Origin: Pedobacter fastidiosus
GTDB taxonomy: Bacteria; Bacteroidota; Bacteroidia; Sphingobacteriales; Sphingobacteriaceae
Direction: 5' to 3'
DNA length: 64,000 bases
NCBI RefSeq assembly: GCF_014306625.1
Contig: NZ_JACRYL010000009.1
Location: 168,844 to 232,843, forward strand
A program made the position numbers and the translations under genes. Under the pieces are notes generated by a model. That model worked only from the letters and a program-made list of their open reading frames with translations. It did no database searches and was not told the DNA's origin. Below, one piece after another: positions 9,657-17,691 of this stretch (within the stretch, counting starts at the first letter, position 1; each line of letters opens with the position of its first letter).

Positions 9657-10337
9657 ATGAAAAAAATATCCGCTATTTTAATTTTAACTTTTTTAAGTTT
9701 TGGAGTTTGGGCGCAAAATTCGCCTTTAACCAGTTACGGTTTTAGATTAGGTTTAACGGCAACACCAACCATTGGGTGGATTAAACCAGAACAGGGAAAA
9801 ACCAATGGAGTAGCACTAGGCTTTTCTTATGGCTTAATGGGCGATTTTAACTTTGCCCCAAATTACAGCTTTTCTACGGCACTAACGGTAACCACTATAA
9901 ATGGGAAGAGTACCGAGGCAGATCCTGTTTTTATTAAAAGCTTGGATAATACGGCCAATCCAAATATTCCTGTAGCTTACGATTTAAAATATAGAATACA
10001 ATATTTGGAATTGCCCTTAACCATAAAGCTAAAAACCATTAAAGCTGATGGTAAACGATATTATGGTCAGTTCGGACTGTCAAATTCATTTATGCTAAGC
10101 GCCAAGCAGGATGCGGTAAACGGGAGCACTAAAATAGATAATGTGAATATTTCAGATTATACCAAATTTTATCGTGCCGGTTTGGTAATTGGTGGAGGCG
10201 GTGAATTTGATATTTCTGGCAACGCCAGTATTGTTGCAGGCTTAACCTTTAATAATGGTTTTACAAATATTACAGCAGATAAAAATAGAAATGTAAAAAA
10301 TCATTATCTAGCCCTTAACTTTGGAGTATTCTTTTAA
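9657..10337 (+). CDS. Outer-membrane beta-barrel protein (PorT/OMP_b-brl_2 type)
   Basis: The 226-residue protein has a signal peptide (MKKISAILILTFLSFGVWAQ, cleaved after WAQ). Alternating amphipathic strands follow, and the C terminus is an aromatic LNFGVFF suited to outer-membrane insertion. The pattern YLELPLTIKLKT followed by a GLSNSFMLSAKQ strand is typical of the eight-stranded barrel family that includes PorT. Function is unassigned. It diverges from gldB and is followed almost immediately by nadE. Confidence 0.75.
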   Translation: MKKISAILILTFLSFGVWAQNSPLTSYGFRLGLTATPTIGWIKPEQGKTNGVALGFSYGLMGDFNFAPNYSFSTALTVTTINGKSTEADPVFIKSLDNTANPNIPVAYDLKYRIQYLELPLTIKLKTIKADGKRYYGQFGLSNSFMLSAKQDAVNGSTKIDNVNISDYTKFYRAGLVIGGGGEFDISGNASIVAGLTFNNGFTNITADKNRNVKNHYLALNFGVFF

Positions 10338-10360
10338 TCTTGATTCTTGATTCTAAAAAA

Positions 10361-12001
10361 ATGAAAATAGCGCTTGCACAACTCAATTATCATATTGGAA
10401 ACTTTGAGGCAAATACAAAAAAAATAATCGAGCATATTACCTTGGCTAAAGCTAAAGGAGCTGATTTGGTTGTTTTTGCAGAATTGGCCATTTGTGGTTA
10501 TCCACCTAGAGATTTTTTGGAGTTTGATGAGTTTATCTCACTTTGTGATGATGCAGCGAAAGAGATTGCAAAACATTGCCAAAATATTGCCTGCATTGTG
10601 GGCTTGCCTATTAAAAATGATGTTTTGCAGGGTAAGGATTTATTTAATGCTGCCTATTTTATTGAGGATGGAAAGGTTAAAACCGTTACTAAAAAGGCGC
10701 TTTTGCCCACTTATGATGTTTTTGATGAGTACCGATATTTTGAACCCGCAACCGCATTTCAATGTATCGATTTTAAAGGGAAAAAGATTGCGCTAACCAT
10801 TTGCGAGGATTTGTGGAATATTAACGATAACCCATTGTATGTATCAAACCCAATGGATGAGTTAATTAAGGAACAACCTGATGTGATGATTAATATTGCC
10901 GCTTCACCGTTTTCTTATACACATGATGATGAGCGGATTAAAGTGCTGTCTGATAATGCCAAGAAATATCATTTGCCAGTTTTTTATGTCAATCAGATTG
11001 GTGCTCAAACCGAAATAATTTTCGATGGTGGATCTTTGGTTTTCGATGCTGAAGGCGCAATGAAAGCCGAAATGAAATATTTTGAAGAAGATCTTCAGGT
11101 TTTTGATTTAGATGAAGTAGAGAATGTTCGTAATAAATATCCTCAGCCAGAAAGGTTAACGGATATTGAACAAATTCATGATGCATTAATACTGGGAATT
11201 CAAGATTATTTCAGAAAGTCGGGTTTTAGCAAAGCAGTTTTAGGTTTATCTGGCGGAATAGATTCTGCTGTTGTTTGCGCTTTGGCCTGTAGAGCTTTAG
11301 GAGCAGAAAACGTTATGGCAGTTTTAATGCCATCGAAATTCTCTTCTGATCATTCTGTACAAGATGCTTTAGATTTGGCCAATAACATTGGCTGCATGCA
11401 TGAAATTATTCCAATTAAGGAAGCTGCTGAAGCTTTTGATGGGATGCTTGCCCCGGCCTTTAAAGGTTTGCCCTTTAATTTGGCCGAAGAAAATATCCAA
11501 GCCCGAATCCGCGGAACAGTTGTTATGGCAATGAGCAATAAATTTGGCTATATTTTGCTCAATACTTCAAACAAAAGCGAATGTGCTGTAGGTTACGGTA
11601 CTTTATATGGCGATATGTGCGGGGCAATTGGAGTTATTGGCGATGTTTACAAAACGCAGGTTTTTGAGCTTGCTAAATATATTAATAAGGAGAGAGAGAT
11701 TATTCCCATCAATACTATCGTGAAACCACCATCGGCAGAGTTAAGACCGGATCAAAAGGATTCGGATTCTCTGCCTGAATATGATATTCTAGATAAAATC
11801 TTATATCAACACATCGAATTAAAACAAGGATCTACATCTATTATTGCTCAAGGATATGATGAAGTGCTGGTTAAACGAATTTTACGAATGGTAAATATTG
11901 CAGAATTTAAGCGTTATCAAACCCCACCAATATTAAGGGTTTCGCCAAAAGCATTTGGAATGGGAAGAAGAATGCCAATTGTTGGCAAGTATATGATATA
12001 A
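10361..12001 (+). CDS. nadE: Glutamine-dependent NAD+ synthase
   Basis: This two-domain enzyme converts deamido-NAD to NAD+ with ATP and glutamine. The N-terminal nitrilase-like glutaminase (about residues 1-260) shows VVFAELAICGYPPRDF (catalytic Glu), the KALLPTYDVFDE lysine loop and ALTICEDLWN (catalytic Cys). The C-terminal synthetase domain (about 275-546) has the P-loop LGLSGGIDSA. I take the ATG at 10361 because an upstream TTG would add only seven non-conserved residues. The start lies 23 bases after the barrel gene. Confidence 0.96.
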   Translation: MKIALAQLNYHIGNFEANTKKIIEHITLAKAKGADLVVFAELAICGYPPRDFLEFDEFISLCDDAAKEIAKHCQNIACIVGLPIKNDVLQGKDLFNAAYFIEDGKVKTVTKKALLPTYDVFDEYRYFEPATAFQCIDFKGKKIALTICEDLWNINDNPLYVSNPMDELIKEQPDVMINIAASPFSYTHDDERIKVLSDNAKKYHLPVFYVNQIGAQTEIIFDGGSLVFDAEGAMKAEMKYFEEDLQVFDLDEVENVRNKYPQPERLTDIEQIHDALILGIQDYFRKSGFSKAVLGLSGGIDSAVVCALACRALGAENVMAVLMPSKFSSDHSVQDALDLANNIGCMHEIIPIKEAAEAFDGMLAPAFKGLPFNLAEENIQARIRGTVVMAMSNKFGYILLNTSNKSECAVGYGTLYGDMCGAIGVIGDVYKTQVFELAKYINKEREIIPINTIVKPPSAELRPDQKDSDSLPEYDILDKILYQHIELKQGSTSIIAQGYDEVLVKRILRMVNIAEFKRYQTPPILRVSPKAFGMGRRMPIVGKYMI

Positions 12002-12023
12002 GTCAAAGGAAATAGGAGCGCTT

Positions 12024-12031
12024 TATTTTTG
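12024..12031 (+). promoter_or_regulatory. Possible -7 element for the LuxR-type gene
   Basis: TATTTTTG matches TAnnTTTG and lies 48 bases before the start codon at 12080. I see no good TTTG at the expected -33 position, so this is a weak call. Confidence 0.3.
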
Positions 12032-12079
12032 TAGGTACTTAGTTTTAAGTAATTTACACTACATTAACGCTCGTCACTA

Positions 12080-12769
12080 ATGGTTTCATCCTATACAAAT
12101 AACATTACCGAAGAGATGCATCAAATGATTATTGATCATCAAGCTTCATTTAACTTAATTTCTGGCGTGGTCATCCTTCACGATATTCGCGATTGGTCTA
12201 TTGCTTTTATGAGTCAGCGTGGATTGAATGAATTAAAAATCGTGGAAGAGGAGCTTTATTTAATGACGAATGAAGAATACCACGCAAGATTTTTCAACGC
12301 TGATGATGCTTCGGATTACGTACCGAAAATTGCAGCTTTAATCCAAAAAAATAGTGATGATGCAACAGTAAGTTTTTACCAACAATTAAAGTTTCCTGAT
12401 TCTCCACAATGGAGATGGCATTTATCGAGTATAAGAATTTTTATGCGTGATCAAGATGGTGTGCCAATAATGTCAATAACCATTTCAATTCCAGTTGATG
12501 CCATGCACCACATGGCTGCAAAAGCAGACCGGCTGTTAGAAGAGAATAATTTTCTTAGAAACAATTATACAATTTTCTCGAAGTTGAGCAAGCGAGAGAA
12601 AACTATTTTAAAGGAAATGGCTTTGGGAAAAAGTTCTATAGAAATTGCTAATGAACTGTGTATTTCTCCAACAACGGTTGATACACATAGAAGAAATATC
12701 AGAGAAAAGTTAAATACCAAATCATCATTCGAGATTTCGAAATATGCGAGAGCTTTCGATTTGATTTAG
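12080..12769 (+). CDS. PAS-like/LuxR-type helix-turn-helix transcription regulator
   Basis: The 229-residue protein has an N-terminal sensor-like region (about 20-135; SQRGLNEL followed by QQLKFPDSPQWRWHLSS, PAS-like). A C-terminal LuxR helix-turn-helix (about 165-225) begins LSKREKTILKEMALGKSS and continues into the recognition helix SPTTVDTHRRNIREKL. There is no receiver aspartate pocket, so it is not a standard response regulator. This layout is common among Pedobacter regulators of unknown ligand. A strong hairpin follows the stop. Confidence 0.8.
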   Translation: MVSSYTNNITEEMHQMIIDHQASFNLISGVVILHDIRDWSIAFMSQRGLNELKIVEEELYLMTNEEYHARFFNADDASDYVPKIAALIQKNSDDATVSFYQQLKFPDSPQWRWHLSSIRIFMRDQDGVPIMSITISIPVDAMHHMAAKADRLLEENNFLRNNYTIFSKLSKREKTILKEMALGKSSIEIANELCISPTTVDTHRRNIREKLNTKSSFEISKYARAFDLI

Positions 12770-12773
12770 AAAA

Positions 12774-12806
12774 CCTTGATAACTTCTTGTTATAAAGTTA
12801 CCAAGG
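12774..12806 (-). terminator. Intrinsic terminator for the OsmC gene
   Basis: The arms CCTTGATAACTT and AAGTTACCAAGG pair over 12 positions. The single mispair is A-C on the plus strand but a tolerated G-U on the minus strand, and a TTTTCTAAA tract follows on the minus strand. That orients it to the minus-strand OsmC gene. Confidence 0.65.
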
Positions 12807-12816
12807 CTAATTTATA

Positions 12817-13233
12817 CTATACTAAAGTAGCATCAACAGAAATTGTTGTGTCTAGTAATTTTGAGATTGGGCAATTTTTTTCTGCATCGGCAACCAATTC
12901 ATCAAATTTTTCTTTTGATAATCCTGGAACAGTTGCTGTTAAAGTTAAATGAGATTCGGTGATTTTACCTTGAGCCGGATCTAAATTAATTACGCATTTA
13001 GTTTCCAGATTTTCTGCTGTAAAACCTGCTTCATCAATTTTAAATGATAAAGCCATAGTGAAGCAACCTGCGTGTGCAGCTGCAACTAATTCTTCAGGGT
13101 TTGTACCTACGCCTTCAGCAAAGCGAGAACCAAATGAATATTGCGTATTGTTTAATGTTGTACTTTGGGTAGTTAAATTTCCTTTACCTTCTTTACCAGA
13201 TCCTTGCCAAACGGCTGTTGCATTTCTTTTCAT
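12817..13233 (-). CDS. OsmC/Ohr family peroxiredoxin
   Basis: The 138-residue protein reduces organic hydroperoxides through two cysteines. Both are visible: Cys57 in AAHAGCFTMAL and Cys121 in AEKNCPISKLL. The N-terminal RNATAVWQGSGKEG and FGSRFAEGVGTNPEELVAAAH place it in the OsmC branch rather than Ohr. It is cytosolic with no signal peptide. It is a single-gene unit with its own terminator. Confidence 0.93.
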   Translation of the reverse strand: MKRNATAVWQGSGKEGKGNLTTQSTTLNNTQYSFGSRFAEGVGTNPEELVAAAHAGCFTMALSFKIDEAGFTAENLETKCVINLDPAQGKITESHLTLTATVPGLSKEKFDELVADAEKNCPISKLLDTTISVDATLV

Positions 13234-13333
13234 TTTGAGGTTTTTTTATTGATTGATTTTAGATTCTTAACAATAAAGATAATTATATGTTTGTTTTTAA
13301 AATGCAATTAAATCATTAAGAATTTGTGATGAT

Positions 13334-13867
13334 TTAGGCTTCAGTAGATTCTGTTTCTTCGGTAATCGATTCTCTTTTAATCATCTGCGCTTTTAAAGAT
13401 TGAATCAATAATATGCCAACACCAACCATGATAGAAATATCGGCAAAGTTAAAAACGCCAGTCTGGAAGATATAAAGATCCATGTGCATAAAATCAGTTA
13501 CCGAACCATGTACAATGCGGTCGTATAAATTTCCGATCCCTCCACCAATTAAAAAGCATAGCGCAATTTGCATCGTTCTAGGTATATTGGGTTTGGTGTA
13601 AAGGAAATACAATCCAAATCCCAATACAAGCAACGGCAATCCTGATAGAAGAATTAACCTAAAAATATAAGGCATGTTATCGCCCAAGCTTAAAAAGGCG
13701 CCACTGTTTTCTACCTTTGTTAAGGTAAAGCGATCTTTAATTATACTAATGTGCTCGTATTCGCTTATTTTGTTGCGAACAATATTTTTGGATACCTGAT
13801 CACAACCAATATTTAGTAATAACAGTAAGGTCAGAATTATTAATCTTATCGAATTCTTGTTTGCCAT
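13334..13867 (-). CDS. lspA: Lipoprotein signal peptidase (signal peptidase II)
   Basis: LspA cleaves prolipoproteins at the lipobox cysteine. Four membrane helices are visible, and both catalytic aspartates occur in NLYDRIVHG and FNFADISI. An extra acidic C-terminal tail (EETESTEA) follows. I use the ATG at 13867, because a longer reading would run into the lnt coding region. It starts 11 bases after the lnt stop, so lnt-lspA form an operon covering consecutive lipoprotein-maturation steps. Confidence 0.94.
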   Translation of the reverse strand: MANKNSIRLIILTLLLLLNIGCDQVSKNIVRNKISEYEHISIIKDRFTLTKVENSGAFLSLGDNMPYIFRLILLSGLPLLVLGFGLYFLYTKPNIPRTMQIALCFLIGGGIGNLYDRIVHGSVTDFMHMDLYIFQTGVFNFADISIMVGVGILLIQSLKAQMIKRESITEETESTEA

Positions 13868-13878
13868 TTTTATAATTT

Positions 13879-15510
13879 TTATCCCTTTGGTAAGGGTTTT
13901 CTTACCCATTTTTTATAAGGGATGATCAATGCGATTAATATAGCCAAAGCACTTAATAATTTTGCAATAACATCTCCACTTTTAACGTAAAAGGTAATTT
14001 CATCGTTTAAATTGATGTCGGCTTTTAAGGCGGTTCTAGTCCACCATTGGGTTCTTTTAACAACATCGCCACGCTGATTAATGAAGCACGAAATTCCAGT
14101 ATTTGCAGAACGTGCTACATCTCTATGTGTTTCTATGGCACGCAGTTTAGCGTACATTTCATGCTGATCTTTACCAGAAGTGTTTCCCCACCAGCCATCA
14201 TTAGTAATAATTGCGATAAACTGAGCGCCGTTTTTAACATCTTTTGCAATCCAATCGCCCCATAAACTTTCATAGCAGATTACTGGTGCAACACCAATGC
14301 CACTTTGAGCATATAAAACACTGGGTTCCTCTTGCCAGCCCCAACCACTTACACTTCCACCGAGTTGTGAAAATACCCCATCCATAAAAGAAAACACTTT
14401 TGGAAAAGGCATTTTTTCTGCTCCAGGAACAAGTTTCGATTTATGGTAAAACTGAACATTTGCAGAGTTTTCTACCTGCATTGCGGTGTTAAAATTATCA
14501 AGATAAAAGCCCTGATCTGGATAATGCTTTGCAGATAACGTTTTCTTATCCGGATAAATTTTAATTGTTTCAATTCCTGTAATTAACGTTCCGTTTTTGT
14601 ATTTGCTTAAAAAGTTTTGCAGGGTAATAAAATCTGGATTACTGCGAATTCGCTCTTCATCGGCATAGTTTGGAATTGCAGTTTCTGGCCAAATAAAATA
14701 TTCGGTATTGGTTTGGCCAAGAGAATCAGAAAGATGAGTTAAAATCTGGATCTGTTCTGCAGTTGGAATGTTTTCCAGTTTCTGATAAGGATCGATATTT
14801 GGTTGAACCACAACCACATTAGATGGTGTGCCTTGTTGTGTTGCACTATAATATTTTGATAGTGAAATTCCAATCGGAATGATAACAACCAAAGCCCAAA
14901 TCAGCGTAGGCCTCAGTTTTTTATAGCCAGTTTCAAACTTAAGTTTCTTATAGACTTCGAACGCTAAAATATTGCTGAGTAAAATCCATAACGAACCTCC
15001 ATAAACACCGGTATAATCGTACCATTGTGCCAATTGATGCATGGCCGCTAAACCATTGCCTAAAGTCATCCACGGAAAGGCTAAATCCCAGGTTTGTTGT
15101 AAATATTCTAGAGCAATGTAAAAAGAAACCAAACCTACATAAGCCCAAGTTTTGCTAACGTATTTACCTAAACGATAATATAACCAAAAGGCAAATGTCA
15201 TTAGGAGTGCTCCTAAACCGTAAGGAATTAAAGAGACTGGAATTGCCGTCTCCCAGCCATTATAAGCGCTAATTGCATTGAAAACCCAATAAATTGAGGC
15301 TGTGTTCCAGATTAAAAAAGTTAAACCTGCGGTTAAAAATATTCTTCTTCCGGCTTTTTTAACATCACTGTTCGAAATTTTATCTAAAGCAATAAATAGC
15401 GGGACCAATCCAATTAACAACAATGGCGCTGTAAATGGCATAGGTGGCCAAGCTAGCCAGAGTAAAAATGCGCTTAATAAAGCGAGTAGGTACGTTTGTT
15501 TATTGTTCAT
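13879..15510 (-). CDS. lnt: Apolipoprotein N-acyltransferase
   Basis: Lnt adds the third acyl chain to lipoproteins in the inner membrane. The protein has about six N-terminal helices, then a nitrilase-fold periplasmic domain from about residue 220. That domain shows the catalytic Glu (WPETAIPNY), Lys (KSKLVPGAEKMPF) and Cys (PVICYESLWGD). A final helix sits near the C terminus. The ATG at 15510 is preferred because the upstream in-frame extension lies in an interspersed repeat. It is the first gene of the lnt-lspA pair. Confidence 0.93.
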   Translation of the reverse strand: MNNKQTYLLALLSAFLLWLAWPPMPFTAPLLLIGLVPLFIALDKISNSDVKKAGRRIFLTAGLTFLIWNTASIYWVFNAISAYNGWETAIPVSLIPYGLGALLMTFAFWLYYRLGKYVSKTWAYVGLVSFYIALEYLQQTWDLAFPWMTLGNGLAAMHQLAQWYDYTGVYGGSLWILLSNILAFEVYKKLKFETGYKKLRPTLIWALVVIIPIGISLSKYYSATQQGTPSNVVVVQPNIDPYQKLENIPTAEQIQILTHLSDSLGQTNTEYFIWPETAIPNYADEERIRSNPDFITLQNFLSKYKNGTLITGIETIKIYPDKKTLSAKHYPDQGFYLDNFNTAMQVENSANVQFYHKSKLVPGAEKMPFPKVFSFMDGVFSQLGGSVSGWGWQEEPSVLYAQSGIGVAPVICYESLWGDWIAKDVKNGAQFIAIITNDGWWGNTSGKDQHEMYAKLRAIETHRDVARSANTGISCFINQRGDVVKRTQWWTRTALKADINLNDEITFYVKSGDVIAKLLSALAILIALIIPYKKWVRKPLPKG

Positions 15511-15522
15511 GTAAATTAAATT

Positions 15523-15550
15523 GTCATTCTGAGCGAAGCGAAGAATCTCT
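15523..15550. repeat. Interspersed repeat, GTCATTCTGAGC type
   Basis: This copy begins GTCATTCTGAGCGAAGCGAA and continues to AATCTCT just upstream of lnt. Related sequences occur at 21972-22021 and, inverted and diverged, at 48461-48485 and around 57805-57835. They sit only between genes and contain no ORF. Confidence 0.6.
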
Positions 15551-15640
15551 TGCAATGGAAACTGACTTTAGTCCTGTTCTGCATTAAGCTAAATGCTACT
15601 TTATTAGAGATGCTTCGTGCCTCAGCACTACAGGGCCATT

Positions 15641-16021
15641 TTACAAACTATCTAAAATATTTGCTTTTTTAGCTTCATATTCTTCTTGAGTAATCAAATT
15701 GTTTTCATATATGTTTTTTAGTTTTCGCAACTTAAAAGTGGTTTCATCTTCTTCTTGTAAAACTTTAGCAATATGATTGGGCTCAAGCTCTTGAATAGGT
15801 TCAGTTTTTAAATCAGTAAGAGATTTTAGTTTAGAATTATAATTTTCATCTATATGTGTGTAAGATTTAATTATTCCTACCATTTCTTTTCTTAAACTGA
15901 GTTTATCTTGTTGATCCATTAAATCATACCAATTTTTTAGGCTTTTAGGCACTCTTAATGGAAAGGAAACAAATGCATCCTCACTGTTCGGTCTTCCTAC
16001 TTTGTTCTTCTCTGAATTCAT
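15641..16021 (-). CDS. Small protein with RHH-like N terminus and C-terminal SHOCT domain
   Basis: The 126-residue protein has two recognisable parts. Residues 18-52 (FPLRVPKSLKNWYDLM then LSLRKEMVGIIKSY) resemble a ribbon-helix-helix DNA-binding unit. Residues about 91-126 (RKLKNIYENNLITQEEYEAK and on to the end) form a SHOCT short C-terminal domain. The same tail, almost identical at nucleotide level, ends the neighbouring gene at 16177. I do not know the function; a DNA-binding regulator that oligomerises through SHOCT is an inference. Confidence 0.6.
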   Translation of the reverse strand: MNSEKNKVGRPNSEDAFVSFPLRVPKSLKNWYDLMDQQDKLSLRKEMVGIIKSYTHIDENYNSKLKSLTDLKTEPIQELEPNHIAKVLQEEDETTFKLRKLKNIYENNLITQEEYEAKKANILDSL

Positions 16022-16176
16022 ATCTATACTACTACAAATTAACTTTGTTCTTGTTCATTAGTATTTTTTTAAACAAAACAATTAAACGTTACCTTCTCTA
16101 GTGTAATTCTTAAAACCTTTATCTGTTCGCTTTCTTTCAATTACATAGTATAGTTCAAACAATGATTTATTATTAG

Positions 16177-16827
16177 CTACAAACTATCTAAAATATTTGC
16201 TTTTTTAGCTTCATATTCATCTTGAGTAATCAAGTGTTTGTCGTACAGGTTTTTCAGTTTGCGCAGTTTTAAAGTAGTTTCATCTTCTGGTTCTTCTACA
16301 ACTTCTGCAATTTGAATAACAGGTTCTTCAGGCTCAGGAATGGATGCTGGAATTTCAGCAACAGATTGTGGTGCAGAATAATTAACTGCAGCTGCTGAAG
16401 CTCTGTTTTCTTCAAGCAATTGCTGTCTAAGCATCTCCTTGTAAGAATCCAATTGCTCGTTAGCGGCTTGGTGTAATTTTCTAGCCTGTACTTTTGGGAT
16501 AAATTCGGTTACAATATTTTCGCCATGTTGTGGTACACAGATAAATTTAGAGCCAAAAAATTCTTCTTTAAATGAAACCTCTTTAATGCTTTTCCAAGAA
16601 ATATCTTTAAAGTTCATGGTTAAGCCCAAATTTCCTGGCTCGCAGTAAAAAATTCTTTTGTTAGAAATCGCAATGCTATCCGGCATCAAGTTAACTGCTG
16701 GTTTTTTTTGTACGGCTAAATATAAAATCTCTTCACCTGTGGTTAAAAGATCGTTTAATTTTCCAATAACTTTTTCAACCGCTTTTGGGTCTTGTTCGTC
16801 ACTCAGAAATCTATCTATGCTAATCAT
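16177..16827 (-). CDS. PH-like domain protein with C-terminal SHOCT domain
   Basis: The 216-residue protein has an N-terminal bacterial PH-like domain (about 30-130), with GEEILYLAVQKKPAVNL, then SIAISNKRIFYCEP, NFKDISWKSIKEVSF and a final helix. A Pro/Glu-rich linker (about 155-178) leads to a SHOCT domain (about 181-216). This is a common two-domain layout of unknown function. It lacks a signal peptide. The SHOCT tail matches that of the downstream gene at 15641, pointing to local duplication. Confidence 0.75.
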   Translation of the reverse strand: MISIDRFLSDEQDPKAVEKVIGKLNDLLTTGEEILYLAVQKKPAVNLMPDSIAISNKRIFYCEPGNLGLTMNFKDISWKSIKEVSFKEEFFGSKFICVPQHGENIVTEFIPKVQARKLHQAANEQLDSYKEMLRQQLLEENRASAAAVNYSAPQSVAEIPASIPEPEEPVIQIAEVVEEPEDETTLKLRKLKNLYDKHLITQDEYEAKKANILDSL

Positions 16828-16867
16828 ATTTCTTTTTAAATTGATTTGTAGTTAATGTTTTTTGCTG

Positions 16868-17578
16868 TTAATCAGCATCTTCATATTTGTTTTTGCTTTT
16901 ACCACTCGGTTTGCCGGCTATGCAAATTACAAATTCTCCTTTTAAAGTATTGGTTTCGAAATGTGTTTTTATTTCGGTTAATGTACCTCTAACAGTTTCT
17001 TCAAATATCTTGGTTAACTCTCTACTAACCGATGCTTGTCTATCTGCACCTAAATATTGTGCAAACTCTTCTAAAGTTTTTAATAAACGATGTGGGCTTT
17101 CATAAAGTATAATGGTACGATCTTCTTCGGCCAGTTTCTTAAATTTAGTTTGTCTGCCTTTTTTAACAGGAAGAAATCCTTCAAAACAAAAGGCATCGGC
17201 GGGTAAACCTGAATTTACCAAAGCAGGTACAAAAGCAGTAGCCCCAGGTAAGCATTCTACAGCAATTTCATTTTTAATCGCTTCGCGAACAAGAAAAAAT
17301 CCTGGATCAGAAATAGCGGGTGTTCCGGCATCAGATATTAAAGCAATCTTTTGCCCTTCATTTAAAAATTTTATAATCTCAGATGTTGCCTTATGTTCGT
17401 TATGCTGATGATGTGAAAATACTTTTTTATCAATCCCAAAATGTTTAAGCATTGGGGCGCTGGTTCGGGTATCTTCGGCCAAAATCAAATCGCATTCTTT
17501 TAAAATTCGGATTGCCCTAAAGGTCATATCCTCCAAGTTGCCTATTGGTGTAGGTACGAGAAATAGTTTACCATCCAT
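16868..17578 (-). CDS. rsmI: 16S rRNA (cytidine1402-2'-O)-methyltransferase
   Basis: RsmI methylates the 2'-O of C1402 in 16S rRNA using SAM. The tetrapyrrole-methylase fold is evident: LVPTPIGNLEDMTFRAIRIL at the start, AEDTRTSAPMLKHFGI, then IALISDAGTPAISDPG and LPGATAFVPALVNSGLP. The length of 236 residues is typical. It is followed after 40 bases by the PH-SHOCT gene on the same strand, so they may share a transcript. Confidence 0.95.
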   Translation of the reverse strand: MDGKLFLVPTPIGNLEDMTFRAIRILKECDLILAEDTRTSAPMLKHFGIDKKVFSHHQHNEHKATSEIIKFLNEGQKIALISDAGTPAISDPGFFLVREAIKNEIAVECLPGATAFVPALVNSGLPADAFCFEGFLPVKKGRQTKFKKLAEEDRTIILYESPHRLLKTLEEFAQYLGADRQASVSRELTKIFEETVRGTLTEIKTHFETNTLKGEFVICIAGKPSGKSKNKYEDAD

Positions 17579-17590
17579 ATTTTCCTATTT

Positions 17591-17658
17591 CGTCATTGCG
17601 AGGAGGAACGACGAAGCAATCTTTCTAGAGAGATTGCCACACTGCGTTCGCAATGACG
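17591..17658. repeat. Imperfect palindromic interspersed repeat, CGTCATTGCGAGG type
   Basis: The outer arms CGTCATTGCG (17591-17600) and CGCAATGACG (17649-17658) are exact complements. An inner GCAATCT...AGATTGC stem surrounds TTCTAGAG. A related copy lies on the other side of serS (18979-19042). It occupies the upstream part of the serS promoter region. Confidence 0.75.
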
Positions 17659-17668
17659 ACTTAATTAT

Positions 17669-17676
17669 TATCTTTG
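17669..17676 (+). promoter_or_regulatory. -7 element for serS
   Basis: TATCTTTG matches TAnnTTTG and lies 15 bases before the serS ATG, so the leader would be very short. The matching -33 region falls at the edge of the palindromic repeat (GTTC/TTCG rather than TTTG). Confidence 0.5.
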
Positions 17677-17691
17677 TAAAAAAATTAAATA

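Noticed and set aside
12049..12064. Fourth copy of the 16-mer element
   Set aside because: GAGCGTTAATGTAG on the minus strand matches only part of the motif and has no terminator or enclosing stem. It lies just before the LuxR-type gene start and may be coincidence.
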